Assembly: GCA_964194845.1 (NCBI GenBank)
Contig: CAXMNX010000066.1
Location: forward strand, 1 to 52,469
DNA length: 52,469 bases
Source: CAXMNX01 sp964194845
Lineage (GTDB): Bacteria; Pseudomonadota; Alphaproteobacteria; Rhodobacterales; Rhodobacteraceae
Direction of reading: 5' to 3'
Each line of letters opens with the position of its first letter. The stretch's first letter is position 1. A program made the position numbers and the translations under genes. Below, piece by piece: positions 1 to 7,049 of this stretch. Below the pieces are notes generated by a model. The model was not told the origin of the DNA, did no database searches, and saw only the letters and a program-made list of their open reading frames with translations.

Positions 1-2
1 AC

Positions 3-512
3 AAGGACATCACGCTTCAGTCGGAAAACGGGATGCTGGGCATGGGGCCTTTCCCTTTTGAGGGCGAAGAGGACCCGGATCTGATCAATGCGGGCAAGCA
101 GACGATCACCGAGCTGGACCGAACCGCATATTTCGACAGCGTGCAATCATTCGGGATGATCCGGGGCGGCAAGATCGCGGCGGCTATTCTTGGTGCGATG
201 GAAGTGGCCGAGAACGGTGATCTGGCGAACTGGATGATCCCGGGCAAGCTGGTCAAGGGCATGGGCGGTGCGATGGATCTGGTGGCCGGAGTCGGCCGCG
301 TGATCGTCGTGATGGATCACACGAATAAACACGGGCAGAGCAAAGTTTTGAAAGAATGCACGCTGCCGCTGACCGGCAAGGCCGTTGTCGACAGGATCAT
401 CACCAACCTTGGCGTGCTGGATGTGGTTGATGGTGGTCTGAGGATCGTTGATCTGGCCGATGGCGTGAGCGATGACGAGGTTCGCGCGGCAACGGAGGCG
501 ACGCTGGTTTGA
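3..512 (+). CDS. scoB: 3-oxoacid CoA-transferase subunit B (C-terminal part)
   Basis: The reading frame is open from the left edge of the window, so the 5' end of the gene is missing. The product matches the beta subunit of family I CoA-transferases, which move CoA between succinyl-CoA or acetyl-CoA and a 3-oxoacid in ketone-body or short-chain fatty acid use. The first visible residues include the Ser-Glu-Asn-Gly motif (codons 21-32) followed by a Gly-x-Gly-Pro stretch. In this family the Glu of SENG carries the covalent CoA thioester. The downstream Gly-Gly-Ala-Met-Asp-Leu segment and the C-terminal Thr-Gly-Lys region are also typical. The alpha subunit is expected just outside the window. 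Acetoacetate versus another oxoacid as substrate cannot be decided here. Confidence 0.9.
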   Translation, partial: KDITLQSENGMLGMGPFPFEGEEDPDLINAGKQTITELDRTAYFDSVQSFGMIRGGKIAAAILGAMEVAENGDLANWMIPGKLVKGMGGAMDLVAGVGRVIVVMDHTNKHGQSKVLKECTLPLTGKAVVDRIITNLGVLDVVDGGLRIVDLADGVSDDEVRAATEATLV

Positions 513-642
513 CGCACATATTTCGGTGCCTAGTCGCGCATCGCAATTCTGCACGGCGGATGCACAATTTCATCGCAAGGACTGTTCACTAAATCGAAAC
601 AGCACCATATTATTGCCCCATTCTGTCGCTAAATGACAACCA

Positions 643-1665
643 ATGACCATGAGCAGTTCATTGCATTCCCCTCGTGTTCCCAGCGCCGCGGCTTCGCCGC
701 GGCGCTGGCGCGACAGAGCCTTGCTTATTGGTCTTATCGGTCTGGTTGTCGCCGGGTTTGCTGGCCTGGCCGTTGCAACGGGATGGGAAGAAACGCTGGC
801 AGGGCTGAAAAACCTGACATTGGCGCAGGTTTGCGTCCTTCTGGCGCTGAGCCTTTGCAACTATGCCTTTCGCGGTCTTCGTTGGCATCTTTTCGCGGGT
901 CGCTTGGGACTGCCGACGACAATTCTTTCGAATATCCGGCACTTTCTTGGCGGATTTGCCATGTCGGTGACGCCTGGTCGCGTCGGCGAACTGGTGCGCA
1001 TGCGCTGGATACGCCGCGAAACCGGGTGGGCATTCGATAAAACGGCCCCTTTAGTGCTAATCGACCGGGCGGCGGACTTGTCGGCAATGGCAATATTGCT
1101 CGCTCTGGCACTCGCGCTTTCGGCGACGGGAATTGCGGGCGGTGTCCCGGTTGCAATTCTGGCGCTTTTGGCAGCTTACGTTGCCACGCGCCCACAGCTT
1201 ATGCGAGGCGCGGCTGACATCGGCCATCGCCTCACCGCCAAGCGTCTACCGCGGCTTTTCGCCCGCATTCGTCGTGCCGCCAGATCGCTTCGGGCGTTTC
1301 ATGGGCCAGGATTGCTGATGTTAGCAGGCGCGCTTGGGGTGATCGGATGGCTGGCCGAGGCATATGCCTTTCACGTTTTGCTTCAATGGATGGGTGCCGA
1401 TATCGGGCTTTGGCTTGCGATGGCGATATTTGTATTCGCGACGATTGCCGGGGGCCTGACCGGAGCGCCCGGCGGCCTTGGCGGAGCTGAGGCGGCAATG
1501 GTGGGGCTTCTCGCGATCAATGGGGTCGCCCTTGAGATTGCAATTCCCGCAACGTTAATAATTCGCTTAACAACGCTCTGGTTTGCCATCGGGATCGGGC
1601 TATTGGTATTCCCGCTGGCTGAACGGATTTCACAGAAGACCGCAAATGACCTGGAAAACAACTGA
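643..1665 (+). CDS. LPG synthase/flippase-like polytopic membrane protein (UPF0104 type)
   Basis: A 340-residue, strongly hydrophobic protein with about eight predicted membrane segments. It carries the hallmark motifs of the lysylphosphatidylglycerol synthase transmembrane family: Thr-Pro-Gly-Arg-Val-Gly-Glu near residue 110 and Ala-Pro-Gly-Gly-Leu-Gly-Gly-Ala-Glu near residue 275. Members that lack the aminoacyltransferase domain, as here, are thought to act as lipid flippases or translocases in the inner membrane. It overlaps the following DprE1-like gene by 20 bases, so the two are probably co-expressed. A role in moving a polyprenyl-linked sugar across the membrane is an inference from that neighbour. 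The start at 643 has no strong ribosome site; ATG at 649 is an alternative. Confidence 0.75.
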   Translation: MTMSSSLHSPRVPSAAASPRRWRDRALLIGLIGLVVAGFAGLAVATGWEETLAGLKNLTLAQVCVLLALSLCNYAFRGLRWHLFAGRLGLPTTILSNIRHFLGGFAMSVTPGRVGELVRMRWIRRETGWAFDKTAPLVLIDRAADLSAMAILLALALALSATGIAGGVPVAILALLAAYVATRPQLMRGAADIGHRLTAKRLPRLFARIRRAARSLRAFHGPGLLMLAGALGVIGWLAEAYAFHVLLQWMGADIGLWLAMAIFVFATIAGGLTGAPGGLGGAEAAMVGLLAINGVALEIAIPATLIIRLTTLWFAIGIGLLVFPLAERISQKTANDLENN

Positions 1666-2956
1666 ATACAGCGGCTGGGGCCGCGTTCACCGGGCGAAAG
1701 GCGAATTGGCGCGCCCGGAACGTGCGTCATTGCTGAAGCGCATAGCCAGGGAACGCCCTGCCCCAGCAATTGGCAGGAGGCGCAGCTATGGCGATGCCTG
1801 CCTGAACGACGGCGGTGCTGCAATAGATATGACGCGTCTGGATCGCATTCTGGCCTTCGACGGGGACACAGGGATTGTTCATGTCGAGGCGGGTGCCCAG
1901 ATCGGCGGGCTTTTGAAAGTCTTTGCGCCGAAGGGCTGGTTGCCACCGGTGATGCCGGGCACTGGATTTGCCACAGTGGGTGGTGCAATCGCGATGGATG
2001 TTCACGGCAAGAACCATCATGGCGTGGGGTCATTTGGCTGCCACGTCACAGAGATTTCGCTGGTGACGCCAAAGGGCAGCAAGGTTCTGACAGCGAAGAA
2101 AAACGCGCGGCTTTTCAAGGCGACCATCGGAGGGCTTGGCCAGACCGGACCGATTGTCAGTGCCAAGGTGCAGATGCTGAAAGCCAAGGGCGACGTGATG
2201 GTCGTGACCGAACGGCGTGTGGACGGATGGGACGAGTATCTCACACTGCTCGACGCATCGGATGCCACTTATTCGGTTGGCTGGATCGACGCGGCCGCGC
2301 AGGGACCGGCACTTGGTCGTGGCATTCTGGAAGAGGCCGAAACCGGTGGCGGGCTTGTGCCAAAGGCCAAGCGCGGCAAGCGCGTTCCATTTGATGCGCC
2401 TAAATTTACCCTGTCGGCCCCGGTTGTGCGCGCCTTTAACGCCGCCTATTGGCGCCGCGTCCCCGATAGCGGGCGAACTGTCGTGAAGCCGATTGATGAC
2501 TTCTTCTTTCCACTGGACAAAATTCACGACTGGAACCGGCTTTACGGCAAGTCCGGCTTTCACCAGTTCCAGTGTGTTGTGCCGATAGAGGCCGCCGACC
2601 AACTTCGAACGATGCTTGAACGCATCGCGGCATCGGGGTTGGCATCGCCGCTGGCGGTGCTGAAACGAATGGGACCGGGCCGTGCGGGGTACATGTCCTT
2701 TCCGATGGAGGGTTATACCCTTGCCGTCGATTTTCCCAATAGTGACGCAGCAGAGCGCCTGATCGTAGATCTGGAAGCCGCGACAGCGCAGGCGGGCGGG
2801 CGTATTTATCTGGCCAAGGACGCGCTCGCCAGCGCCGAGACGGTTCGCGCGATGTATCCTGAACATGGCGATTGGCTGAAAACAGTTCAGGCTAGCGATC
2901 CCGACGGAGCTTATGAGACGAACCTCGTGCGCCGCCTCATGTTAAGGAACACCTGA
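1646..2956 (+). CDS. DprE1-like FAD-linked oxidoreductase
   Basis: A 436-residue FAD-binding oxidase of the VAO/PCMH fold. The FAD-binding half lies about residues 15-190 and includes the Arg-Ser-Tyr-Gly-Asp motif (46-50), Pro-Gly-Thr-Gly (104-107) and the Gly-Gly-Ala-Ile-Ala-x-Asp-Val-His-Gly-Lys-Asn-His-His block (112-125). That block is highly characteristic of DprE1, the mycobacterial oxidase that converts decaprenyl-phospho-ribose to the 2-keto intermediate. The C-terminal half is the substrate-binding domain. The frame is open further upstream, but the ATG at 1646 fits the family length and overlaps the previous gene by 20 bases. The stop shares one base with the start of the DprE2-like gene, the same order as in mycobacteria. 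The actual lipid-sugar substrate is not shown by the sequence. Confidence 0.82.
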   Translation: MTWKTTEYSGWGRVHRAKGELARPERASLLKRIARERPAPAIGRRRSYGDACLNDGGAAIDMTRLDRILAFDGDTGIVHVEAGAQIGGLLKVFAPKGWLPPVMPGTGFATVGGAIAMDVHGKNHHGVGSFGCHVTEISLVTPKGSKVLTAKKNARLFKATIGGLGQTGPIVSAKVQMLKAKGDVMVVTERRVDGWDEYLTLLDASDATYSVGWIDAAAQGPALGRGILEEAETGGGLVPKAKRGKRVPFDAPKFTLSAPVVRAFNAAYWRRVPDSGRTVVKPIDDFFFPLDKIHDWNRLYGKSGFHQFQCVVPIEAADQLRTMLERIAASGLASPLAVLKRMGPGRAGYMSFPMEGYTLAVDFPNSDAAERLIVDLEAATAQAGGRIYLAKDALASAETVRAMYPEHGDWLKTVQASDPDGAYETNLVRRLMLRNT

Positions 2957-3693
2957 TGCCGCAAACCTGGATCATTCTTGGTGCCACTTCGACCATAGCG
3001 CGGGCGTTTTCGCGCCGTGCTGCTGAACGCGGTGAAGCGGTTATTCTGGCCGGTCGCGATTTGGATGACCTAAAGACCATCGCGGCAGACTGCGCCGCCC
3101 GCGGCGCGCCACTGGCCGAGCCAATGGCATTCGATGCCCGCGATCCGAAGTCGTTTACACCAATCCTCGCGCGCGCGCGCGAGGTTGAGGGCTCGCTGAA
3201 TGCCGCCGTCTTTGTCAGTTCAATGCCGCCGCAGGAAGATATAGACGCCGACCCGGCGTTGGTCGAAGGCACAATAACTGACAGTTTTACCGGCCCGGCA
3301 CGGTTTCTGACAGCACTTGCGCCTTTGCTGGAACAACGGGGCGGCGGAACAGTTGTTGGCGTTGGGTCGGTCGCTGGTGACCGCGGGCGGCTGGGAAACT
3401 ATGTATACGGTGCAGCCAAGGCCGGATTTCACGCCTATCTTTCTGGATACAGGAACCGGTTGGGCCGCAGCGGCGTTCAGGTGATCACTGTCAAGCCCGG
3501 CACGGTCGACACAGCGATGACCTGGGGCATGGACAAACTGCCGTTCCTGGCGCAGCCCGAAAAGGTGGCCGACGATATCTTTCGCGCCGTGGATCGAAAA
3601 AAGGACATTATATACACGCCGCTAATCTGGTGGCCGGTCATGACGGTGATCCGCTGCATCCCTGAAAGGATATTTAAGAAGCTCAAAATTTAG
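2956..3693 (+). CDS. DprE2-like short-chain dehydrogenase/reductase
   Basis: A 245-residue classical SDR. The cofactor-binding loop is a Gly-Ala-Thr-Ser-Thr-Ile-Ala variant (9-15). The catalytic residues are Ser138, Tyr151 and Lys155, in the usual Tyr-x-x-x-Lys spacing. A Pro-Gly-Thr-Val-Asp-Thr motif follows, as in most SDRs. The last 25 residues are hydrophobic and basic, consistent with membrane association. The start codon overlaps the stop of the DprE1-like gene (TGATG), so translation is probably coupled. By analogy with DprE2 it would reduce the 2-keto lipid sugar to give the arabinose epimer using NAD(P)H; this is inferred from order and similarity. It is convergent with the lytic transglycosylase gene, 8 bases away. 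Confidence 0.8.
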   Translation: MPQTWIILGATSTIARAFSRRAAERGEAVILAGRDLDDLKTIAADCAARGAPLAEPMAFDARDPKSFTPILARAREVEGSLNAAVFVSSMPPQEDIDADPALVEGTITDSFTGPARFLTALAPLLEQRGGGTVVGVGSVAGDRGRLGNYVYGAAKAGFHAYLSGYRNRLGRSGVQVITVKPGTVDTAMTWGMDKLPFLAQPEKVADDIFRAVDRKKDIIYTPLIWWPVMTVIRCIPERIFKKLKI

Positions 3694-3701
3694 CGACCGC
3701 G

Positions 3702-4601
3702 CTAGCCACCGCTGCTGACGATTGTGGGGCCAATAAACACGCAACCGTCCGTCACCAGTTCCGGCGGGGTCATGCAAAGCCCGCGCGCGACGTTCCATGC
3801 CGCAAGCACTTTGGGCACATATGCCCGGGTTTCAGCGTACGGCGGAACGCCGCTGTGCTTTTTAACCGCGCCTTCGCCTGCGTTGTATCCGGCGAGCGCC
3901 AATATCGGGTCGCGGTCGAATTCTTTTAACAACCAGTCCAGATAGGCGACGCCGCCGCGAATGTTCTGGCGCGCGTCTTTTATGTCTCCGACACCAAAAC
4001 GCGCCGCTGTCGCCGGCATAAGCTGCATAACGCCGGTTGCGCCTGCGTGACTGACGGCGTCTGTCTGGCCGGCGCTTTCAACCGAAATTACCGCAAGCAC
4101 CAGTGCGGGTGACACTTCGGTGCCGATGGTAGAGGTGAGGATATCCACACCGTGCCGTTCGGCGATTGCCTTTAAGTTCTGAAGACGGGGCGTTCCCACT
4201 TTAGAGGCACCCCGCTGAACCGCCAATAGCGCAGCATCGAACCGCTCTGCCGCATCAACACCGATAGCCGGCGATACAGCTTCCCAGTACCACGCAAAAT
4301 CAGACGGCCCCTCGGGGATTAATCCCGGCGGCAGCTGAGTAGCGGCATCGGGGCGTGGATCGCCGGGGCGGCGAGGATCGGACCCGGGCGTGATCCTGTA
4401 TATCTCCTCGGCAGGGTCAATCTGCACCGTTATCCGATTGCCGCCTCCGGTTTTTGGCACGGCAACACGGCGAAAAGTGAAATCGCCACCGGATTGTACT
4501 GATTGTGCAGCTACGGAAGTTGCCAAAAGGCTAATCAGAGCGCCAGCGACAATATATTTTAGTGACTCATGCACCGTGGACCTGCCCGAACGCGTTCTCA
4601 T
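3702..4601 (-). CDS. Lytic murein transglycosylase (SLT domain)
   Basis: A 299-residue exported protein. An N-terminal hydrophobic segment (about 15-32) ending in Ala-Ala looks like a Sec signal peptide. The C-terminal half (about 160-285) is a soluble lytic transglycosylase domain. The catalytic Glu175 sits in a Val-Glu-Ser-Ala-Gly context, followed by Gly-Val-Met-Gln-Leu-Met-Pro and later Gly-Tyr-Asn-Ala-Gly-Glu, all diagnostic of family 1 lytic transglycosylases. The enzyme would cleave peptidoglycan glycan strands in the periplasm. Its divergent position beside the Tad cluster suggests it could open the wall for pilus assembly, but such genes are also common alone. The linker between signal and domain is Pro-rich. 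Confidence 0.9.
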   Translation of the reverse strand: MRTRSGRSTVHESLKYIVAGALISLLATSVAAQSVQSGGDFTFRRVAVPKTGGGNRITVQIDPAEEIYRITPGSDPRRPGDPRPDAATQLPPGLIPEGPSDFAWYWEAVSPAIGVDAAERFDAALLAVQRGASKVGTPRLQNLKAIAERHGVDILTSTIGTEVSPALVLAVISVESAGQTDAVSHAGATGVMQLMPATAARFGVGDIKDARQNIRGGVAYLDWLLKEFDRDPILALAGYNAGEGAVKKHSGVPPYAETRAYVPKVLAAWNVARGLCMTPPELVTDGCVFIGPTIVSSGG

Positions 4602-4928
4602 GTCTGAAAATGTCGCAAACTCCGGCGTTCAAGGCCAGCGCTTTTGGGCGGATTGTTTACCAGTTGCGGAAAGTGATGCCCACCGAGCAGCATTTCCGAC
4701 GTAGGGGATATAGTCAAATTTCTTCTATTGTTATATTTCAAAGGCTTAATCAAAAACCGACCCCCTTGGCCTGCCGCACGAAAATTGTACGCGGTGGGTC
4801 AAACTCTCGCCCCAATTAACCGGCCATATAGGGTCCATGCCAAGACGGCAAAGGATCGTTTGTGAGAGGTCGGTCCGCTCAGTCGTCAAGGTTTGTTTGA
4901 AACTGAGCGTACCCGAATGGAGGGACAC
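4602..4928. other. Intergenic region between transglycosylase and pilin 1
   Basis: A 327-base gene-free stretch separating the divergent transglycosylase and pilin genes, so it must hold the promoters of both. I cannot place a convincing -35/-10 pair. Its 3' end holds a stem-loop (listed separately) and the pilin 1 ribosome site GGAGGG just before the ATG at 4929. Confidence 0.7.
4876..4909 (+). promoter_or_regulatory. Leader stem-loop before pilin 1
   Basis: An inverted repeat with perfect 8-base arms (CGCTCAGT at 4876-4883 and ACTGAGCG at 4902-4909). Inside it is a second 4-base stem (TCAA 4886-4889 with TTGA 4897-4900). It ends about 9 bases before the GGAGGG ribosome site and has no T-run after it, so it is not a simple terminator. 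It may stabilise the pilin mRNA, gate translation or be a protein site; which of these is unknown. Confidence 0.5.
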
Positions 4929-5114
4929 ATGAAATTGTTCAACGCTTTCCTTAAAGACGAATCCGGCGCCGTTACGGTTGACTGGGTTGTTCTGACCGCG
5001 GCCATCGTTGGCCTCGGCATCGCTGTTCTGACTTCGGTCGGTAACGGCACAACCACGTTAGCTGATAAAGTGTCGAGCCACATGGCGACCCGCAACGTTA
5101 CTGTTGCTTACTAA
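4929..5114 (+). CDS. flp: Flp-type pilin 1
   Basis: A 61-residue type IVb prepilin. A short basic leader with Lys-Asp-Glu-Ser-Gly is followed by a hydrophobic helix, giving a processing site after Gly13 with Ala-Val-Thr-Val-Asp-Trp as residues +1 to +6. Classical Flp pilins have Glu at +5 and Tyr at +6. The mature part carries Gly-Asn-Gly and Thr-Thr-Thr and ends in an aromatic residue. The start at 4929 is chosen over upstream ATGs because GGAGGG precedes it by 5 bases. CpaA would cleave and N-methylate the prepilin, and CpaF/TadB/TadC would assemble it. It differs from pilin 2 at only two residues (6 and 59). Confidence 0.9.
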   Translation: MKLFNAFLKDESGAVTVDWVVLTAAIVGLGIAVLTSVGNGTTTLADKVSSHMATRNVTVAY

Positions 5115-5137
5115 TTCTCAGATCTGGAGACGAACCA

Positions 5138-5323
5138 ATGAAACTGTTCAACACCTTCCTTAAAGACGAATCCGGTGCCGTTACGGTTGACTGGGTTGTT
5201 CTGACCGCGGCCATCGTTGGCCTTGGTATCGCTGTTCTGACTTCGGTCGGAAACGGCACAACCACGCTGGCTGACAAAGTGTCGAGCCACATGGCGACCC
5301 GCAACGTTACTACGGCTTACTAA
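5138..5323 (+). CDS. flp: Flp-type pilin 2 (near-identical copy)
   Basis: A 61-residue prepilin with the same leader, cleavage site and helix as the preceding gene. The protein differs at residue 6 (Ala to Thr) and residue 59 (Val to Thr). By my count the DNA differs at about 13 of 186 positions, mostly silent, pointing to a fairly recent tandem duplication under purifying selection or gene conversion. The gap from pilin 1 is only 23 bases and holds a weak ribosome site (CTGGAGACG). A terminator follows at 5355-5379, so pilins 1 and 2 probably form one transcript. Confidence 0.9.
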   Translation: MKLFNTFLKDESGAVTVDWVVLTAAIVGLGIAVLTSVGNGTTTLADKVSSHMATRNVTTAY

Positions 5324-5354
5324 AGCCGAAGGCACTAGCCTAAAGATTTGGAGG

Positions 5355-5379
5355 GCCGCGCCACTTTGGCGCGGCTTTT
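5355..5379 (+). terminator. Rho-independent terminator after pilin 2
   Basis: Perfect 9-base arms, GCCGCGCCA (5355-5363) and TGGCGCGGC (5367-5375), followed immediately by TTTT. Placed 31 bases after the pilin 2 stop, it would end the pilin 1-2 transcript or limit read-through into pilin 3. Confidence 0.85.
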
Positions 5380-5505
5380 CGTTTGAAGTCCAGTGAAGAA
5401 TTGTTTGTTTCCAAGAGATTGCGAGCGATTGCCGCGGTGCGGTCACATTGGAGTGCTATATCGTCCGATAGACAGGAAGCGCGCCAAGCAAGCGGAGTAA
5501 ATTAG

Positions 5506-5700
5506 ATGAGTAACGGATTGAACCAGTTTCTCCAGGACGAAAATGGAGCTGTCACTGTTGACTGGGTAGTTCTGACTGCAATGGTCGTTGGTCTCGGTAT
5601 CGCAGTTCTGACTTCGGTGGGTAACGGCACAACCACGCTGGCTGACAAAGTGTCGAGCCATATGGTGAGCGTCGATATCGGATATACTGAAGGCGGCTAA
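5506..5700 (+). CDS. flp: Flp-type pilin 3 (divergent copy)
   Basis: A 64-residue prepilin with a different leader and C-terminus but the same core. Gly is followed by Ala-Val-Thr-Val-Asp-Trp, and the Gly-Asn-Gly-Thr-Thr-Thr-Leu-Ala-Asp-Lys block is shared by all three copies. The C-terminal tail replaces the Tyr-ending tail with an acidic Gly-Gly end. It has its own ribosome site (GCGGAG about 9 bases before ATG) and is bracketed by terminators at 5355-5379 and 5730-5756, so it is probably expressed separately. It could be a minor or alternative subunit of the same fibre. Confidence 0.88.
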   Translation: MSNGLNQFLQDENGAVTVDWVVLTAMVVGLGIAVLTSVGNGTTTLADKVSSHMVSVDIGYTEGG

Positions 5701-5729
5701 TTCCAAAGACGCTTGTGCTTTTTCAGAAG

Positions 5730-5756
5730 GACCGCGCCGTAATAGCGCGGTCTTTT
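5730..5756 (+). terminator. Rho-independent terminator after pilin 3
   Basis: Perfect 8-base arms, GACCGCGC (5730-5737) and GCGCGGTC (5745-5752), with a 7-base loop and TTTT immediately after. It separates the pilin genes from cpaB. Confidence 0.85.
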
Positions 5757-6000
5757 GATCGCGATACGAGATAGACTTTGTGGTCTTATCATCGGCATTT
5801 CAATGTACAGACTGTAACTTGCACTGACGCTGCCACTGGTGACGCGAATGAGCCGAGCAACCGTCACACGATCAACATTGCACGACATCTCCCACTTCCA
5901 TCCACGGTTTCGCCACAATCTGGCGCCATAGGATTTTAAGACTGAATAGGGTGGCAGGGCCGTTTGACACGACCACGCCGAGAACCAGAGAGGAAATATT
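5757..6000. other. Intergenic region before cpaB
   Basis: Together with the terminator before it, this leaves 300 bases between pilin 3 and cpaB. The stretch should contain the cpaB promoter. I see a clear ribosome site (AGAGAGGAAA) at its end but no convincing promoter boxes, repeat or small gene. Confidence 0.5.
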
Positions 6001-6837
6001 ATGCGTTTGGTGTTCGGATTTGTCCTTCTTGTAGGATTGGGGCTTGCAGGTGTCGCCGTCTACATGGCGAGGGACTATATCGGTCAGCAGCAAGCTCAGC
6101 TCGCAGAAGCTGAGTTAGCCAAAAGGGCGATCGTTCCGACTGTCGAAGTTTACGTCGTCAACAAGCAGATGCGCTATGGTCAGCGGTTGTCGATGGAAGA
6201 TGTGAGAAAAGTCCGTTGGCCTGAGAAAGCTATTCCGGAAGGTGCTTTCATCACAGAAGAAGCGTTGTTCCCAAATGGTCAGGAACAGCTGCGGTCGATC
6301 CTTCGCTCGATGGAGCCGGGCGAGGCCGTTATGGCGATTAAAGTGACAGGCCCGGGCGAAAACGCCGGAGTTTCGTCGCGCCTGAGCGCCGGAATGCGCG
6401 CATTCGCAATTCGCACTGACGTAACGTCGGGCGTATCGGGATTTCTTAGGGCCGGCGACCGCGTGGATATCTATTGGACCGGCACCGTAAATGACCGTGG
6501 CGTCACAAAACTGATCGACGCGAACGTCAGGCTGGTCGCGATCAACCAATCGGCCGACGAAGACCAGAACGCTCCGACTGTCGCAAAGACCGTCACTGTC
6601 GAGGTGAATCCGCGCCAGGTTGCGGCATTGGCGCAGGCGCAGGCCACCGGTCGCCTTTCGCTGTCGCTGGTGGGCGCTGACGATGTCCTGATATCCGAGG
6701 CTGTTGAAATCGACCAACAAGACCTATTGGGAATTGTCGATGAAAAGGTCGTTGAAGCACCGAAAGAGCGCGTCTGCACCATTCGCCGCCGCAGCGGTGA
6801 AGAGATCGTCGAGATTCCAATTCCCTGCACAAACTAA
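6001..6837 (+). CDS. cpaB: Tad pilus assembly protein CpaB/RcpC
   Basis: A 278-residue protein anchored by one N-terminal membrane segment (3-22) with the rest in the periplasm. Residues about 45-115 form a SAF-like domain with Gly-Gln-Arg-Leu and the Trp-Pro motif, as in CpaB/RcpC. A second beta-rich domain about 125-240 includes Arg-Ala-Gly-Asp-Arg-Val-Asp. The last 20 residues have two Cys, one near the start and one four residues from the end, which could form a disulfide. CpaB is thought to stabilise the outer-membrane secretin CpaC, the next gene. A terminator lies between the two genes, so cpaC likely also has its own promoter. Confidence 0.93.
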   Translation: MRLVFGFVLLVGLGLAGVAVYMARDYIGQQQAQLAEAELAKRAIVPTVEVYVVNKQMRYGQRLSMEDVRKVRWPEKAIPEGAFITEEALFPNGQEQLRSILRSMEPGEAVMAIKVTGPGENAGVSSRLSAGMRAFAIRTDVTSGVSGFLRAGDRVDIYWTGTVNDRGVTKLIDANVRLVAINQSADEDQNAPTVAKTVTVEVNPRQVAALAQAQATGRLSLSLVGADDVLISEAVEIDQQDLLGIVDEKVVEAPKERVCTIRRRSGEEIVEIPIPCTN

Positions 6838-6862
6838 CTTGGACTTGTCTTAAGGAAGTTTT

Positions 6863-6890
6863 CGCGCCACCATATGAGGTGGCGCGTTTT
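6863..6890 (+). terminator. Rho-independent terminator after cpaB
   Basis: Perfect 9-base arms, CGCGCCACC (6863-6871) and GGTGGCGCG (6878-6886), followed by TTTT. It lies 26 bases after the cpaB stop. Confidence 0.85.
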
Positions 6891-7049
6891 CTATTTGGCG
6901 CAATCGTTGGGTTTTGTGTTGCGGGTTATCCACATCAGGTTTTGCAATTAACTCCCTGATTGTTGCAATAAATTAACTGCTGCCGCATCGTGCCCGGCAT
7001 ACGGGCGTAGAGACCCGGAAACTGAGGCGTGATCGGAAAGGCAGGTCAC

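Noticed and set aside
4747..4834. TTAA half-sites suggesting a CtrA box before the pilin genes
   Set aside because: The spacing does not fit TTAA-N7-TTAA and the flanking bases do not match the full site.
6948..6976. Two TTAA motifs before cpaC as a CtrA site
   Set aside because: They are 25 bases apart start to start, not the required spacing.
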